NCBI GenBank assembly: GCA_029204045.2
Contig: CM055066.1
Span: forward strand, 13,898,484 to 13,962,483
Length of the DNA: 64,000 nucleotides
DNA from: Tillandsia leiboldiana
Lineage: Eukaryota; Streptophyta; Magnoliopsida; Poales; Bromeliaceae
Direction of reading: 5' to 3'
Under the pieces are notes generated by a model. The model ran no database searches. It was given only the letters and a program-made list of their open reading frames with translations, and was not told the DNA's origin. Both the position numbers and the translations under genes were made by a program. Shown piece after piece: positions 46,451 to 56,530 of the stretch (its first letter is position 1; every line of letters starts with the position of its first letter).

Positions 46451-48898
46451 TGTAGTGTTTTGGTATTTCGAGGCCTTGCGGACATGCGCAGTTAGCTGAC
46501 CAACACGTCTGGAGATAGTTGAGTCGAGCGAAAAAAGTTTCGCACAAAATTGACGCGAGAACGGACATCAAAATGGCGAATTCTTAGAAACTACTGTTTC
46601 TGGGAATTCAAGCGCCCGAATCATGGTTTTGGACGCCCGAAACCCTAAAATCGGGTCAGCCAAAATCGGCTGATGTTGTCGAACTAATGAGCCGAATGAG
46701 CCAATTCGGGCCCTGGTACCCCGGGCGCCCGAATCCCGATTAGGACGCCCGAAAATATCTGGAAGTGCTGGATCCATATTAATTTTGCCGTTGATCCGCA
46801 GGTTCGTTTTATCCGAAACTATTTTTCCCTATAAAAGGACTCAGAGGGATTTTTTGGGACTTCCCTCATTGTCTGGACCCCTTTTCCCCACCTAATCCCC
46901 TCAAAGCTTTCTTGGAGCCTTGGAGGAGAAGCAGCAGCAGCAGGACTTCATCTTCCCCAACCTGGTGAGCACCATAGACGACCGATCATGCTTCTGAAGC
47001 TTCGTCTTGAGGAAGCGGATCGCACGGGGACTATGCAAGTGGACGAGCTAAGCGGCTTGGGTTGGATTTACTGCACGATCGAGGTAGGTGTGCTTGATTT
47101 ATGGGTTTTTTGAGGTTGTGAGACCTTCCGCCCATGGATGCTGAGGCGTTGTTTATGTTTTTGAGGATTTTCCTTTTGTGAAGTGTCGGCTGTGGGTTGT
47201 GCCGTGAGCCGACAGGATAGACTCAACTGTGGACCTTTCTTCTTCTTTTTCCTTCTACCCTGGTGTGGGCCTTGGTACTTGTGCTGGTGTCGGCTGAGTG
47301 GAGGCCTTGGTGTTTCGACTGTGCGAGGATCCCCTAGCAGAGGGTTATGCCGCACTGCGATTCGGATTTCTTCCCTGGTTGGAGTTACCAGGTGGGTTGG
47401 AATTCTTCCAAAATCTATGCACTCCTCTTTATGTCTATTATTTAGGAATCTTGCATGTTTATCTACCTGTGAGTATTTTGTTGAGCTTGTTAGTTGTTTG
47501 GAATTTGTGAAAGCAAGACCTTGAACCCATGATATTTTGGATACACTGTTTTGGGGCTCAAAGACATTTGAAAAATGTTTATTTCAAATTGATTTCTTAA
47601 ATCTAAATTTGGGAAAAGGGTTTCCTCAAATCAAGATTTCTACAAGAAAATAGTTTTCTAAAATTGCTATCTTTTCGTATAAACATCCTCACCCGAAGAG
47701 GATTCAAGTGATATAGGATCTAGGGGTTGTTTTTACACTCGTGCAGAGGAGCCAAAATATGTTTCCTCCCTGTCGGCTGTTGTATGTGTGCTTTTGGTTA
47801 GCCGAAACAGAGTGGTTACCTCCGGTTGTTTTTACCCGTTGATGAGCCGATTCCCTCGACTGTGGAGTGGTCGAGTGTGAGATTTTTTTCGGCGGTTAGG
47901 ACGAAGGTAGGAGCCGATTTCTTTATGTATGGTGAGCTGCATTTGAGCCGATTCCTTTACACATGGTGAGCTGTATTTGAGCCGATTTCCTTATGCATTG
48001 TGAGCTTATAGTTGAGCCGACTGTGGATCTGGTTGATCCTAAGTTTTGGACTATAGCCTGCATGAGCCGTATTGAGCTTGACTGTGATGCGCTGATTTCC
48101 TCAGTAGGGTCGCTCCCCTCAAGTGCCGCTCTAGAGCTAGGCCTGTTACTTGTTCTCGCGCGACGTCGATGCAGTCCTTGTGGGACGCCCTACGTAAATC
48201 CTGCCCGGCATGGTTGGTGGTAGAAGGTGGGCGAGGCTTGACTGGACCCTAGGAGACAGTCATTCAGATTGGGTATTATCATTAGCACCTCGAGAGTGAG
48301 TGGTTGTTTTCCTTTTACCTCATTATTCATTGAGTACAGTAGATAAAGGCATGATAGTTGTAGATTTCTTAACAGCTTTCATATCTGTTTTCTTACACGA
48401 TATTATTATCTTGCCTCTAGCAGACTTAGTGGGTAGACCGTGGGTCTTGGAGATGGTACCCACTGAAAACTATTTGATTGATGTAGTTCTCACACCCGCT
48501 ATGGTGATTTTTTTTCAGAGGCATCCCCTTCCGTCCCTGCACCAGCTGGTTTGCCGGGTCGAGCTAAGGGAGTCGCGAGCTAGATCTCTACCCGTACTGT
48601 ATTTTGGTGAGATAGATGTACCTACCTTGATAATGGGTTTTATCCTGTACCCTGATTATATTATTTTAGTTTCATCTTTTGTATGCTGACAGATGTTTTA
48701 TTTGAGGTATTTTGGGATGTATACAGTGGTACAGTGGATTTGAGGTTTATTTTTAGTAGTTTTATTCCAGCTCTGATATCTGCTAGTTGTTAGACTCTAT
48801 CTTTTGTAGGTATGACGCTTCGCCTATGCAAGGTTCCCCGTATGGGTGGCGGATCTGTTAGCGAGCCCGGGTCGCAGTTTCGACCCCGAGGCATGACA
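46451..48898 (+). repeat. 3' LTR of element A', 2448 bp
   Basis: Begins TGTAGTGTTTTGG and ends CCCGAGGCATGACA, followed by TSD ATTTT. Uninterrupted, so it is the reference for the split 5' LTR. U3 boxes: AAGCGCCC 46610, GGACGCCC 46631, GGGCGCCC 46723 and GGACGCCC 46743. A TATA-like CCCTATAAAAGGACTC lies near 46827 and a CAG run near 46930. Confidence 0.94.
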
Positions 48899-49767
48899 AT
48901 TTTAATCATATGTTTTTTATTTATAGATTTGGGCGTGGGACCATATACATATCGGTCGTCCCGATAGAGCTGGAGCTCCGCCATATCTTCATGATTGTCC
49001 ACTCGGTTTTCGATATGTTAAATATTTAAATACGGCTTGATAATTTTTACAATAATTTGTATTATTGATTTTAGGTATTGTGATATAATATCTTATCGAT
49101 AATTTTTTGCATATGGAATATGAGATTACATTTTCGTAGAATTGTCAGAGCGACTGACATTGAGTTTTATCGAGATGAGCTTGATCAGCAACGGGAGTCT
49201 CAAGTACGTAAGAGTTTCTTAAATTACATACATATATAGATTAATTTTAAAATTTATATTAATCGAATTTAATTAATCTTTGCATATTACTTGGATTTTT
49301 TATACGGAGGAGATTTTGCATGGTCTTCCACCTTTTTGTCTCGAGGGCTCCGCAGTCTGGCGTGCCAGAACTTGCTTGATATGCTTCCACATAGTGGAAT
49401 TACATCTACCTAATCGAGTTTTCCGCCAGTTTGGATTAGTCCAGCATATACCGAAGCCTGTGGAGGCTATACGGCGGATTATATCGCAGGGTAGATCGGG
49501 AGAGGACTAGGCAGCTTTTCATGTTTCTTATATTCTACGATGGGCTGATCGTCTAAATAATATTGCGGAGCAAAGTCCCTTCGTCAACCTAGATCCAGCA
49601 CGAGCCACCTCCTTATACATGCAGTGGTACTGGAAAATCACAAGGAGGTGGATTTCTCGTCCCGTACAGTGACCTCCACTCACTTTTTTGCCGCGAGGTC
49701 ATATCGAGCGAACTTTGGTAAAATCATTTTTTTTCCTTATATATTAGTAGTCGTTTATATAAATATC

Positions 49768-49769
<2 letters not shown>

Positions 49770-49809
<40 letters not shown>
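49770..49809. repeat. TA microsatellite
   Basis: About 20 TA units inside a putative PMD intron of the MULE. Confidence 0.95.
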
Positions 49810-49812
<3 letters not shown>

Positions 49813-50881
49813 GATACTATGCGCCATACTGTTAGAAGTCTTGGACATTTGATGGATGATCCTTAGAGCTGTCTGAAATGATAGACGCTCTAGGACATAT
49901 AAGGTGGGACATCGAGAAAGTGTTAGAGAGACTCCCCACATTAGCAGCTTCAGGATATTCAGAGCATCCAAAGCCATCTCCATATTTTTAACATCCGGAT
50001 GATGTTCCCTCCAACTCCATGCCTGTATACGATTTTCCATCCGTATTCGTTCCGAATCATCCTTCTGACGTTCCCTCGACAACAAACGTCCTTCATTTCG
50101 ATTTCCAGTCAGCATCATTCCCTTTCCGGTCGACGTCGATACCTTCATATGGTGTCCCATCTACATCCAAGGTATATCAGTTTGATACTTCATTTGCGTC
50201 GATCCCTCCATTGGACGTTCCATCCACATTGGAGGTTCATCCAGTTGATATTACATATCGATGGAGGTGACGGCGCCACAATCATATTTCTACTGAGCCT
50301 GTACCTGAGACGCGGGAGGGGATGCGGTCATCAGTAGTTGACACGCAGAGGACATAAGTAGTTGTCGAGGGCATCTCCACCGAGCATATTGATCAGATAC
50401 ATGGCATTGAGCCTGTACAACCTGAGATGGAGGATGATGTGCCTATTCGAGGAATGGGTCGGGGGCGCGGACGCGAACGCGGAGGTAGAGACGGAGGTGG
50501 AGGTGGAGGTGGAGGTGGAGGTGGACGCGGACTTGGACTTGGACGGTGGCAAGGGCATGGAGAGTAGTTGATTTTGTTAGGACATTTTGATATTTTCATA
50601 TTTATTTCATATGTTTTATATATAATTTTGATATTATTATATTTATTCTTTTATAATTCGGACATGTTATAATTGATGTTGAGGACATTCAAAGCATTTG
50701 ATATTGTGATTGATATATTCCTTGTCGTGAATTTTGTAATTGATGTATTTGTTGATATTTATGGTTGTAATCGATATATTTGTTGACAAATGTTGTAATT
50801 GAAATGTATGAAAAATTCTCAATATGTATTGATGGTTTCTTTTCAAAACTTTTAAGTGCAGGCTGGGTAACTGGTTTAAAA

Positions 50882-51128
50882 GCGGTGAATCATTCACCGC
50901 TTTAAAGGTATATAAAATGCTCTGCTTAAAACCGGTGAATCTAATCACCCTTATGCAGGCCTTTGCGGCTTATAAAAGCGGTGAACCATTCACCGCTTTT
51001 AAAAGCGGTGACTGGTTCACCGCATTTAGGCTCCCCCACATCCACAAGCCTATTTTTACAAATAATTTTTTGGGAGGTCTATTTTTACAAAAAAAATTGT
51101 TAGCAGCATTAGTTTTGTAAATAACCCG
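50882..51128 (-). repeat. Right TIR of the MULE with palindromic repeats
   Basis: Palindromic 19-mers at 50882-50900, 50978-50996 and 51005-51023, plus a degenerate one near 50930-50948. The distal 80 bp invert-match the left end. The element ends just before the duplicated target ATTTGGGAG (51129-51137). Confidence 0.82.
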
Positions 51129-51160
51129 ATTTGGGAGCCCGAGGTAGAGATGGTAGAGTC
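51129..51160 (+). pseudogene. Residual chromodomain fragment of element A right of the MULE
   Basis: ATTTGGGAGCCCGAGGTAGAG matches A' at about 46339-46360, downstream of the point where element A was cut at 25011. Homology stops at about 51160, where a T-run begins. It proves that the MULE went into element A and that the rest of A was later lost. Confidence 0.85.
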
Positions 51161-51162
51161 GG

Positions 51163-54100
51163 GGATTTTTTTTTTTTTTCAAAAACACATGATTTTACTA
51201 TTTGACTGTACCATCTTTTTATTTTTTTATCTTTCCACGTTAGTTTCTATTTTTTTGTTTTTTTCCTTTCTCTTTCCACCCGTGAATGGGAAAGGAATAT
51301 TTTTTTCCTTTTCCTCCCTTCCCTTCCCCCTCCCCCTCCCCCTCCCGCAACAAATTTTCTATACTATCTCTCTCTCTTTCTTCCTTTCTTTTCCTTTTTT
51401 TTCCTTTATTTCCCTTTCTTTTCCTTTCTTTCTCCCGCAACACATCTTCTTAAATTTTTTTATTCTTTTTCCATCGCTTAAGAAAGAGACAAAGAAATTG
51501 CAAATCGAAGATCTACTTATTAGGTAAGTAAAAAATATTATAATTTAAGTTTTTATTTAGAATTTTTTAATATTTCATAATTATAAAGCCCTTTTTTAAA
51601 AGAAATATAAAATTAGTCATTTTTTATTTATAGTTTATAAATAGTTGAAAATTATTTTGAATGAATTTTAGGATAGTTGTTTTTATGTAAAAAAATTATG
51701 TAAATCATAATGTCACCTAAGAGAACAGAAGATTATGGTTGACAGTATGGACAAATGGTTGGTGAGAACAGATTTCATCGGAAGTGTAATTACTGTAATA
51801 TGGTCAGAATGGGCGGAGGTGTCACCCGCTTAAAGAAACATATCGCTGGAGGTTTTTCTGAAGTATCGAAATGACCTAAAGTTCCTCAGGAGATAAGACA
51901 TTCAATGAAAATTGAGTTAGAATCTACAAAGATAGCAAAAAAGAAAGCGAGGAATAATCAAGATGAACTAAATAAACGAGCGGCTAAGTATCCCTCTGTT
52001 GACCCATATGAAGGTACAGGTGATGAATTTGATACTGATACTAGAGCTATCATGGAAGCATCTTTACATGAAAGATGGCAACAAGATGAAGTCCAACGAC
52101 ATAGAACATAATTTACGACCTCTCAGTTTGATGTCAATGGTGGGTCTGGATCTGGCTCTACACCATCAGGTTTATCTCGAAGTGGTTCTGTTGGCCGCAT
52201 GTTCGACAGATTAAAAAAAAATACCAAAAGGAAAAAAGTGGAAAAGCTCCAAATATTATAGATATAGACCTAATGACATTTCCTGGTCCAGATGCTCAAC
52301 AACAGCGCATAGATACAATGCTCAAAAAAGATAAAAAAGCCAGAATTGGTCGAGCAATAGCAAAGTTTTTTCACTTTAGTCATATTCCTTCCCATGTAGC
52401 AAACTATCTATATTATAGATCAATGATCGCTGCCGTATAAAGGGAGGGTCCAAGAGTTGAACCCCCAACATTGTATGAGATCGCCGGCAAATACCATGAT
52501 GCTGAGGTCAATGATATCCATTCATGGGTAAAAAACTTCAAACAACAGTGGGAGATGTATGGTGTTACCTTGATGTGTGATAGTTGGACATCACAGACAC
52601 ATTTGAGCATCATAAATTTTTTATTTTATTACAATGGCAAAGTGATCTTCCATAAGTCAGTTGATGCGACCAGTCGATTTGAAAATGTTCATTATATATA
52701 TATGCATTATTGGAGCAAGTTCTAGGTGAGGTTGGTGAGAAATATGTGGTACAGGTAGTATCAGACAATGGTTCAAACTACGAGAAAGCTGGCAAACTAC
52801 TGATGCAAAGGCATCCACACATATTTTGGACTCCTTGTGCAACGCATTGTATCAACCTCATGATGTTTGACTTTGTTATGATAAATCAGGTAAAAAAGAT
52901 TGTAGATAATGCACAAAATGTATCTAAGTATTTGTATAATCATAATTAGGTCCATGCTTTAATGGACAAATTCATTGGACAAGAGATCTTACGTCCTGGT
53001 ATCGCACGATTTGCCACAAATTTTATCGCTCTAAACAGTATCCTTCAAAATAAAAATGGTTTAAAGTCTATGTTTGCATCAGATGAATGGCAAACATCTC
53101 GTTATGCCTCCAAGACTGATGGAAAGTCTATTGAGCAAATAATTCTGTCCACTAAATTTTGGGATTATGTGAAAGAGATTGTTGATATTGTGGAGCCGCT
53201 ATACGTGATCCTTCGATTGGTGGATCAGAAAAAAATACCTCAAATAGGACACGTCTATCATAAACTGAGGATGGCTAAAGAGAATATCAAGAAAGCTAAT
53301 CCATTGTAGTGACAATCTTATCTAAAAATTATCGACAAACATTGGAAAGTTCAGATGGGTCGGGATCTGCACCTTGCTAGCAAGTATAAATTATAACAAA
53401 ACTATTTGTTAGTGATTATTCAATTGTATTCTTGCATTGCTAATGAATTTATTTTTTCCTTAATGATAGGTTATTATCTTAATCCGTCGTACCACCATCG
53501 TTATAATCTTGGATATGATGATGAATTGTTAAAAGCATTACGAAATGTCATCAATAGATTGAAAATTGATCCAATGCATGCCGCTCTTGCCATAAATAAG
53601 GTACAATAGCTTTGTTAATATATTATTAATTTATTATATGTTAATATGCTAATTCCTCATTATTATAATATATTATAATATCATAATAATACAGGGAAAA
53701 ATATTTCGTAAATCCTCTTTAACTTTTGACGATGCGGGTGCAATTAACGAGAGACACAACACCGATCCCAGTAAGTAACTGAATAATTTAGATATTTTAT
53801 ACCTAACGATAAACCTAATTTGATATAATTTTAATTTTTAATTGGACAGCTAAGTGGTGGCTACAATACGGTGGATCAGCAAAGCATTTAAAGAAAATTA
53901 TTGTGTGTGTTTTATCTCAAACAACGTCTAGTGAATGTGAGCGCAACTGGAGTACCTTCGCATTGATACATACCAAAGTGCGTAACCGATTAGCGTACGC
54001 TCGATTAGAGAAGCTAGTTTATGTCCACTATAATATGAGGCTCCGTTTAAGATGCATGCAAGCGAAGTATGATAAGGAAAATGAATTAAAAATTTATGAT

Positions 54101-55686
54101 CCCTTAGCTGCAAGCTTTATCAATGATGAATCAGACCCCATATTTGATTAGCTACACGACAGAGAATCAAGAAGACTCTTTGCTCGATGAGCCTGGAGAT
54201 CCACCACGACCATTCAGGATAATTGCTGAGGCAGCAAGAGTTAGTGATGCAGAAAAATAGGCTAACGAGAATATAGGGTGGTCTCATAATCAGTCTGGTG
54301 ATGTGCAAGAACAAGCAGGTTTGGGCGAAGAATCACAAAATCCTGCAAATGACTCTGATGCAGAATTTGAGCGTCTTATGCTGGGACCTGGACATGGTCG
54401 CCCACGTCGTACTCAAAATCAATCGAAAAAAGAGAATACATCGTCTATCGCAAAAAGACCTTCAACAACAGTCATAAGTGGTAAGGGTAAAAAAATTATG
54501 ACATCGATAGATGCATTAGATGCAACTGGTGCAATACCGCTTGATGATGATAGTGATACATCGACACCATCAGATTCTGAATTACCACGGTCTAAAAATT
54601 AATGTAGCGTCAAAATTAATGTAGCGAGGACGATGACACCACCAATAGCAGTGGGGATAGTGGCGAATGCATTCCACCAACACAACAGAAAAGTGGAGGT
54701 GAAAGCGAAGGACTTATATTTACTGAAGAGCAAAATTTCACTCATGACACTCAAGATGCTGATCATGGGTCTCGACCACGTCAAACATCTGGGGTAGTAT
54801 ATGATCGCAGAAAAGATAATAGACCTTCACAACAAGATTATAGGGAGATGAGAGAGGGTTTGGAAATGGTGTCAACTGGGCACCCACGAAAGGATGATAA
54901 TTTGTACACACAGTTTGATAGTACTTCGGTTTCATCATATCCCTCGTATCAACATGGCTTTTATGGAGAAAGATGATTATGATCCATCCGTACCTTCATA
55001 TAGTGAAAGCTCGTATGGCGAACCACATAGTGATAATACTGCATACGCACATTACGGTTCTTCTATTCCATACCATCCTTATCCTTATGATGTTGCAGTC
55101 CATATGCCAGTAAAAGTGACTGTTGTCGATCATATTAGCGATCCAATTTCATATACACATTACGTACAACAATACAATGACATATATCAGGAATATATGA
55201 CTTTTCCACAGTACCGGCAGTATCTACACCAGCATTGTCAAATAAATCTTGTATCTGCAGATCGCACTATACCATATGATCAACCGCTACAATCTTTGTG
55301 GAATTAAGCAGTCTTCTCTCTATAAATATGTAAATTTAAATAATTATTATACTTGTCAATTTTATTATTATATTGTTATTTCTATTCTCTATGAAGTATA
55401 GTTGTACTTTATATATAAAAAAAATTATCAGTATGTTAATTGGTGAGTATAGTAAGCTATATATAGTCAATATTCATAATTATTTGATTAAATATTTTAA
55501 AATAATATTATAAGAGCTTATTGAGAACAAAAAAAATAAAAAAAACCGTGCCAGAGCGTGCCACTGGGAGGTCATACGTATCCATCGGCACGCAAGTGTA
55601 ATACGTGTCAGCACGCAAGCGTGCCTGTACCGTACCGTGCCAGGCGGACAACGGCACGCTCTCGTGCCACGACACTTAATTCCTTG
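51163..55686 (+). mobile_element. hAT element with transposase, 5' end missing
   Basis: The right end (about 55546-55686) matches the ends of the two non-autonomous elements over 140 bp, including the GTGCC-rich subterminal block and terminal TTAATTCCTTG. The left part has the pyrimidine-rich leader and the AGGTAAGT donor segment (51507-51529) shared with 1774-1796 and 4623-4645. No CAAGGA-type left TIR is seen, and the 8 bp after the right end (GCTTGAAC) is not found near 51160, so the left terminus and its flank are deleted. It is the probable autonomous relative of the MITEs in this window. The left boundary is approximate. Confidence 0.85.
51710..55307 (+). pseudogene. hAT transposase, BED / DUF659 / C-terminal dimerisation type (broken)
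   Basis: From ATG 51710: a BED-type zinc finger (CNYCNMVRMGGGVTRLKKHI, about 51790-51845), interrupted by stops at about 51740 and 51870. A DUF659-like catalytic region follows, with LYEIAGKYHDAEV, MCDSWTSQTHLSIINF (about 52573-52620) and VVSDNGSNYEKAGKLL (about 52750-52800), then CATHCINLM. Frameshift near 52705; stops near 52436 and 53307. Two GT-AG introns are supported: 53601-53694 and 53771-53849; the latter joins TDP to TKWW in frame. The dimerisation domain reads SECERNWSTFALIHTKVRNRL (about 53928-53990). An acidic, disordered C-terminal tail continues to the stop at 55307. Intact relatives cut and paste elements with 8 bp TSDs. Confidence 0.9.
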
Positions 55687-56498
55687 GCTTGAACCAAACC
55701 GGGTTACACCTATGGACCATGTTTCCATATTTCTATATTTGAACCAAACCGGGTCACATCTACTGCATTGGGCCGAACTGGCTCAACTGCTCCATATGTT
55801 TCCATCTTTCTTTGCTTGAACCGAACCACCACCTCTTCGTCTTCCCTTCTTTGCTTGAACCGATCCACCGCCTCTTCGTCTTTCTTTTATTGTTTGAACC
55901 GAACCACCGCCTCTTTCTATTTCTTGGGTTGTTACATTTCTTCGCCTCTTCCTCTTACTTGGGCTATTACCTTTTTTTGTTTAAACCCTAAACACTACAC
56001 ATGCAATGAAACTTCCTCAATGACTGACCTAGAAACAAAAAAAAAAAATCTCACAAATCGATGCGAGATGCCAGATTTCGAAAACTTTTCAGTTTCGCAA
56101 ATTAGGAAAACTAGAGACTACTAAATCAGTCTATCAAAATGTCAATCTTAGATTTTACTTCAGTTCGATACGTCCATCTACGATACTCAAAATTTGGCTT
56201 CATTTCAATTTTTGGTAAGTAAATTTGAACCTCTTCAGTGTGCCTTTTATTATTTGTTATATTTTCCTCGCAATATTCCAACTATTTCTTCAGAATATTT
56301 ATGTAATAATTTTTCTTTTCCTATAGTTCTTTCTTTCTTTTCAGTTTCTTTCATTGTTTTCCGTTGAACTGTAATTCCATTAAGTCTTTAATGTATTTTT
56401 CATATTATTAAATCTAATCAAATATGGTTATATCCTTTTGTTTCTTCTTTACGTTTATATTTGTTTATTTAATCTGTAAATATTTACTAAAAAAATTT
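55687..56498 (+). other. Low-complexity DNA with a 39 bp tandem repeat (55817-55933)
   Basis: TGAACCGAACCACC-type units start at 55817, 55856 and 55895, 39 bp apart, followed by CCTCTTCGTCTT-like sequence. Two longer GAACCAAACCGGG units precede them at about 55690 and 55740. Open frames through it (55768-56124) are repeat-derived and have no domain. Some may belong to a Helitron ending at 56530. Confidence 0.55.
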
Positions 56499-56530
56499 TA
56501 CCCGCCGCATCGCACGGGTTCCTACACTAG
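56499..56530 (+). mobile_element. Probable Helitron 3' terminus
   Basis: A short hairpin ACCCG (56500-56504) with CGGGT (56515-56519), then 7 bp, then CTAG (56527-56530) followed by T. A GC hairpin shortly before CTRR and a T target is the plant Helitron 3' signature. I could not identify the 5' TC end, so its extent is unknown. Confidence 0.55.

Larger units (their letters stand above)
29808..48898 (+). mobile_element. Ty3/gypsy chromovirus element A', both LTRs present, with nested insertions
   Basis: Perfect 5 bp duplication ATTTT at 29803-29807 and 48899-48903. 5' LTR 29808-36365, PBS, gag-pol, PPT, 3' LTR 46451-48898. Insertions: solo LTR D1 in the 5' LTR, solo LTR D2 in gag, solo LTR B3 in the integrase. 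Minus these it is about 9.3 kb. It belongs to the same broad family as element A. The RT domain is deleted, the protease motif is mutated, and one integrase aspartate is lost, so it is dead. The two LTRs differ at many sites in the first 200 bp (roughly one in eight by eye), so it is not recent. Confidence 0.95.
28933..50566 (+). pseudogene. Plant mobile domain (PMD) gene, C-terminal part of the MULE coding region (broken, split by A')
   Basis: The first exon opens MDHHEEAGPVDPSVLSDQ right after an acceptor (TTTGCAG). PMD-like sequence follows: MTVTLHDVAIIAGLQVSGEPVTG (about 29310-29380), IDWLFQQF, then RVECCAFGTLIQ up to a donor at 29747/29748. The matching acceptor is at 48926, with exon sequence WAWDHIHIGRPD; A' lies inside that intron. 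Later blocks are RIVRATDIEFYRDELDQQRESQ (about 49138-49205) and EEILHGLPPFCLEGSAVWRARTC (about 49300-49375), then FGLVQHIPKP. The tail (50449-50566) is rich in RG and poly-glycine. Several stops are present. PMD proteins are linked to silencing and often captured by TEs (family knowledge). A splice from the transposase CCHC end into this exon is possible, which would make a fusion. Confidence 0.85.
25012..51128 (+). mobile_element. Mutator-like element carrying a plant mobile domain gene; about 7.0 kb without insertions
   Basis: The left end (25012 onward) and the inverse of the right end (51128 backward) align as long imperfect TIRs, sharing for example AAAATAGWCCTCYCAAAAAA and a set of GCGGTGAA/TTCACCGC palindromes. 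The flanking duplication is 9 bp with two differences (ACTTAGGAG and ATTTGGGAG), as expected for MULEs. Inside are a spliced transposase gene (26029-28830) and a PMD gene (28933-50566). A' (29808-48898) lies in a PMD intron. All genes are plus-strand and broken. The insertion split the chromodomain of element A, giving the order A, then MULE, then A'. Confidence 0.92.
11664..51160 (+). mobile_element. Ty3/gypsy chromovirus element A, 3' end lost, heavily nested
   Basis: A plant chromovirus of the long-LTR Tekay/Del type (clade inferred from the chromodomain at the end of pol and from the LTR size). In order: 5' LTR (11664-13920), tRNA-Met PBS, gag, protease, RT, RNase H, integrase, chromodomain. 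It is interrupted by solo LTR B2 (17356-20324), solo LTR C (21548-24675) and the MULE (25012-51128). After the MULE only 32 bp of the chromodomain remain (51129-51160) before hAT-related sequence starts, so the rest of pol, the PPT and the 3' LTR have been deleted. The 5 bp before the LTR are ATAGG, and no partner is visible. Many stops and frameshifts show it is long dead. Confidence 0.9.

Noticed and set aside
50449..50566. Independent glycine-rich protein gene
   Set aside because: It is the RG/Gly tail continuing the PMD region within the MULE, upstream of its right TIR.
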